DNA of 6,732 nt. Source: Belnapia sp. GTDB taxonomy: Bacteria > Pseudomonadota > Alphaproteobacteria > Acetobacterales > Acetobacteraceae. The stretch spans positions 1 to 6,732 of the forward strand of contig JAQGIA010000528.1 in NCBI GenBank assembly GCA_028291445.1, written 5' to 3'. Under the pieces are notes generated by a model that saw only the letters and a list, made by a program, of their open reading frames with translations, did no database searches and was not told the DNA's origin. Below are positions 5,825 to 6,732 of the stretch, in pieces. A program made the translations under genes and the position numbers. The first letter of the stretch is position 1. Each line of letters begins with the position of its first letter.

Positions 5825-6732
5825 GCGCGCGCCCGTCCCTGAGGATCGCCCTTCACCCGCTTGGCCGCCGGCGCCGAGACCCGCATCCGCCGGTCACTGA
5901 GGGAAACACCGCCGCCCAGCGCCATGATCGCCGCGCCGAGCCAGATCCAGGGCGCCAGCGGGTTGTTGTGGATGCGCAGCACCGCGCCGCCCTCCCGCTC
6001 ATCGCCCAGCACGATATAGAGATCCTTCAGCCAGGTGGTGTGGATGGCGGCCTCGGTGGTGGTCATCCGCCCTACCGGGAAGCTGCGCTTCTCGGGTGCG
6101 AGGACCGTCACCAGCCGGATACCGTCGTGGACCTCCACGGTGGCGCGGCGGGCGGTGAAATTCGGGCCCGTCGCATCCGTGACGCCGACCAGCTTGTAAT
6201 CCAGCCCGGCCAGTTGGGTGCTCTCGCCCGGCTTGACCAATTGCAGCTTGTCCACGGCGAGGCCCATGCCGGCGAGGCCGAGGATCATGACCCCCATGCC
6301 CGCGTGGGCGACCGCGCCGCCCCAGGCTGCCCGCGGCAGGCCCATCGCCCGGCCCCAGGCCGCGCGCGGCCTGCTGAACAGCGCAATGCGGTCGGCGATA
6401 TCCGCCAGGGCGGCGGCGATGATCCAGGCCGCCGCGCCGAAGCCGAGCGCCGGCCCCACCCGCTGGCCTTCCAGCATCAGGCAGAGCGCCAGCGCCCCGA
6501 GCCCGGCCAGCGCCGCCCACCACAGCCGTTGCAGCGCCGGGAACAGCCGGGCGCGCTTCCAGGCCAGCATCGGGCCGAAGCCCATGGCGCCGATCAGCGG
6601 CGCCGCCAGCGGCAGGATGGCGGTATTGAAGAAAGGCGGGCCGACCGAATATTTTTCCTTGAGCATCAGGTCGGCGAACATCGGGTAGAGCGTGCCGACC
6701 AGCACCACTGCGGCGATCGAGCAGAGCAGCAA
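5821..6732 (-). CDS. ccmF: Heme lyase subunit CcmF, C-terminal part (gene continues past the right edge)
   Basis: CcmF is the polytopic inner-membrane subunit that takes heme from holo-CcmE and ligates it to apocytochrome c. The visible 303 residues are roughly the last half of a protein that is usually about 650 residues; the frame is open to the window edge, so no real start is present, and the tryptophan-rich WWD heme-handling motif should lie outside. Visible hallmarks are GTLYPMFADLML (13-24), YSVGPPFFN (28-36), a conserved membrane His in AHAGMG (142-147, His143), a periplasmic loop (about 161-258) with TTTEAAIHTTWLKDLYIVLG (224-243), NPLAPWIWLGAAIMALGGG (257-275) and SLSDRRMR (277-284). 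About six membrane segments are recognisable. It is the first visible gene of the minus-strand run. Confidence 0.95.
   Translation of the reverse strand: MLLCSIAAVVLVGTLYPMFADLMLKEKYSVGPPFFNTAILPLAAPLIGAMGFGPMLAWKRARLFPALQRLWWAALAGLGALALCLMLEGQRVGPALGFGAAAWIIAAALADIADRIALFSRPRAAWGRAMGLPRAAWGGAVAHAGMGVMILGLAGMGLAVDKLQLVKPGESTQLAGLDYKLVGVTDATGPNFTARRATVEVHDGIRLVTVLAPEKRSFPVGRMTTTEAAIHTTWLKDLYIVLGDEREGGAVLRIHNNPLAPWIWLGAAIMALGGGVSLSDRRMRVSAPAAKRVKGDPQGRARA

Noticed and set aside
4943..5842. 299-residue plus-strand open frame opposite ccmH and ccmG
   Set aside because: It is an antisense shadow spanning two well-identified genes, with no recognisable domain.
1..6732. CRISPR arrays, tRNA or rRNA genes, insertion sequences, attachment sites
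   Set aside because: No spaced direct repeats, tRNA-like cloverleaf sequence, transposase motifs or terminal inverted repeats were seen on either strand by eye.

Overview
The window is very GC-rich DNA with GC-ending codons, dense genes and almost no intergenic space. The gene content (a Bug/TctC-type solute-binding protein, a System I cytochrome c maturation cluster, a lipid A-type acyltransferase and a KpsC-like sugar transferase) points to an alphaproteobacterium. The style fits the Acetobacteraceae (Roseomonas-like), but that assignment is an inference from gene content and composition, not from a marker gene.

Layout. Positions 2-1629 are read on the plus strand. The first gene encodes a proline/alanine-rich protein of unknown function with a textbook AT-hook (start uncertain, at the window edge). 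It is followed after 35 bases by an orphan periplasmic binding protein of the Bug (tripartite tricarboxylate receptor) family. Positions 1636-6732 are read on the minus strand as one tightly packed run, in transcription order: ccmF (only its C-terminal part is in the window), ccmG, ccmH, ccmI, a lipid A-type acyltransferase and a KpsC-like transferase. The two gene blocks converge with only 6 bases between their stop codons. No promoter for the minus-strand run is visible because it begins beyond the right edge.

How the genes work together. CcmF, CcmG, CcmH and CcmI form the late part of System I. CcmG and CcmH keep the apocytochrome CXXCH thiols reduced, CcmI holds the apocytochrome, and CcmF performs heme ligation. 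All three ccm junctions are 4-base ATGA overlaps, so translation is probably coupled. The two envelope glycolipid genes follow with a 1-base gap and then a short overlap, so they are probably on the same transcript, although their chemistry is unrelated to heme attachment.

The window is mostly ordinary housekeeping DNA. The points most worth a second look are: an AT-rich, rare-codon patch of about 110 bases inside ccmI that contains a perfect palindrome; an apparent remnant of a second KpsC module at the N-terminus of the KpsC-like protein; the AT-hook protein; and a hairpin just past the end of the binding-protein gene, inside the 3' end of the opposing gene. I found no convincing sign of a novel defence, mobile or RNA-based system.
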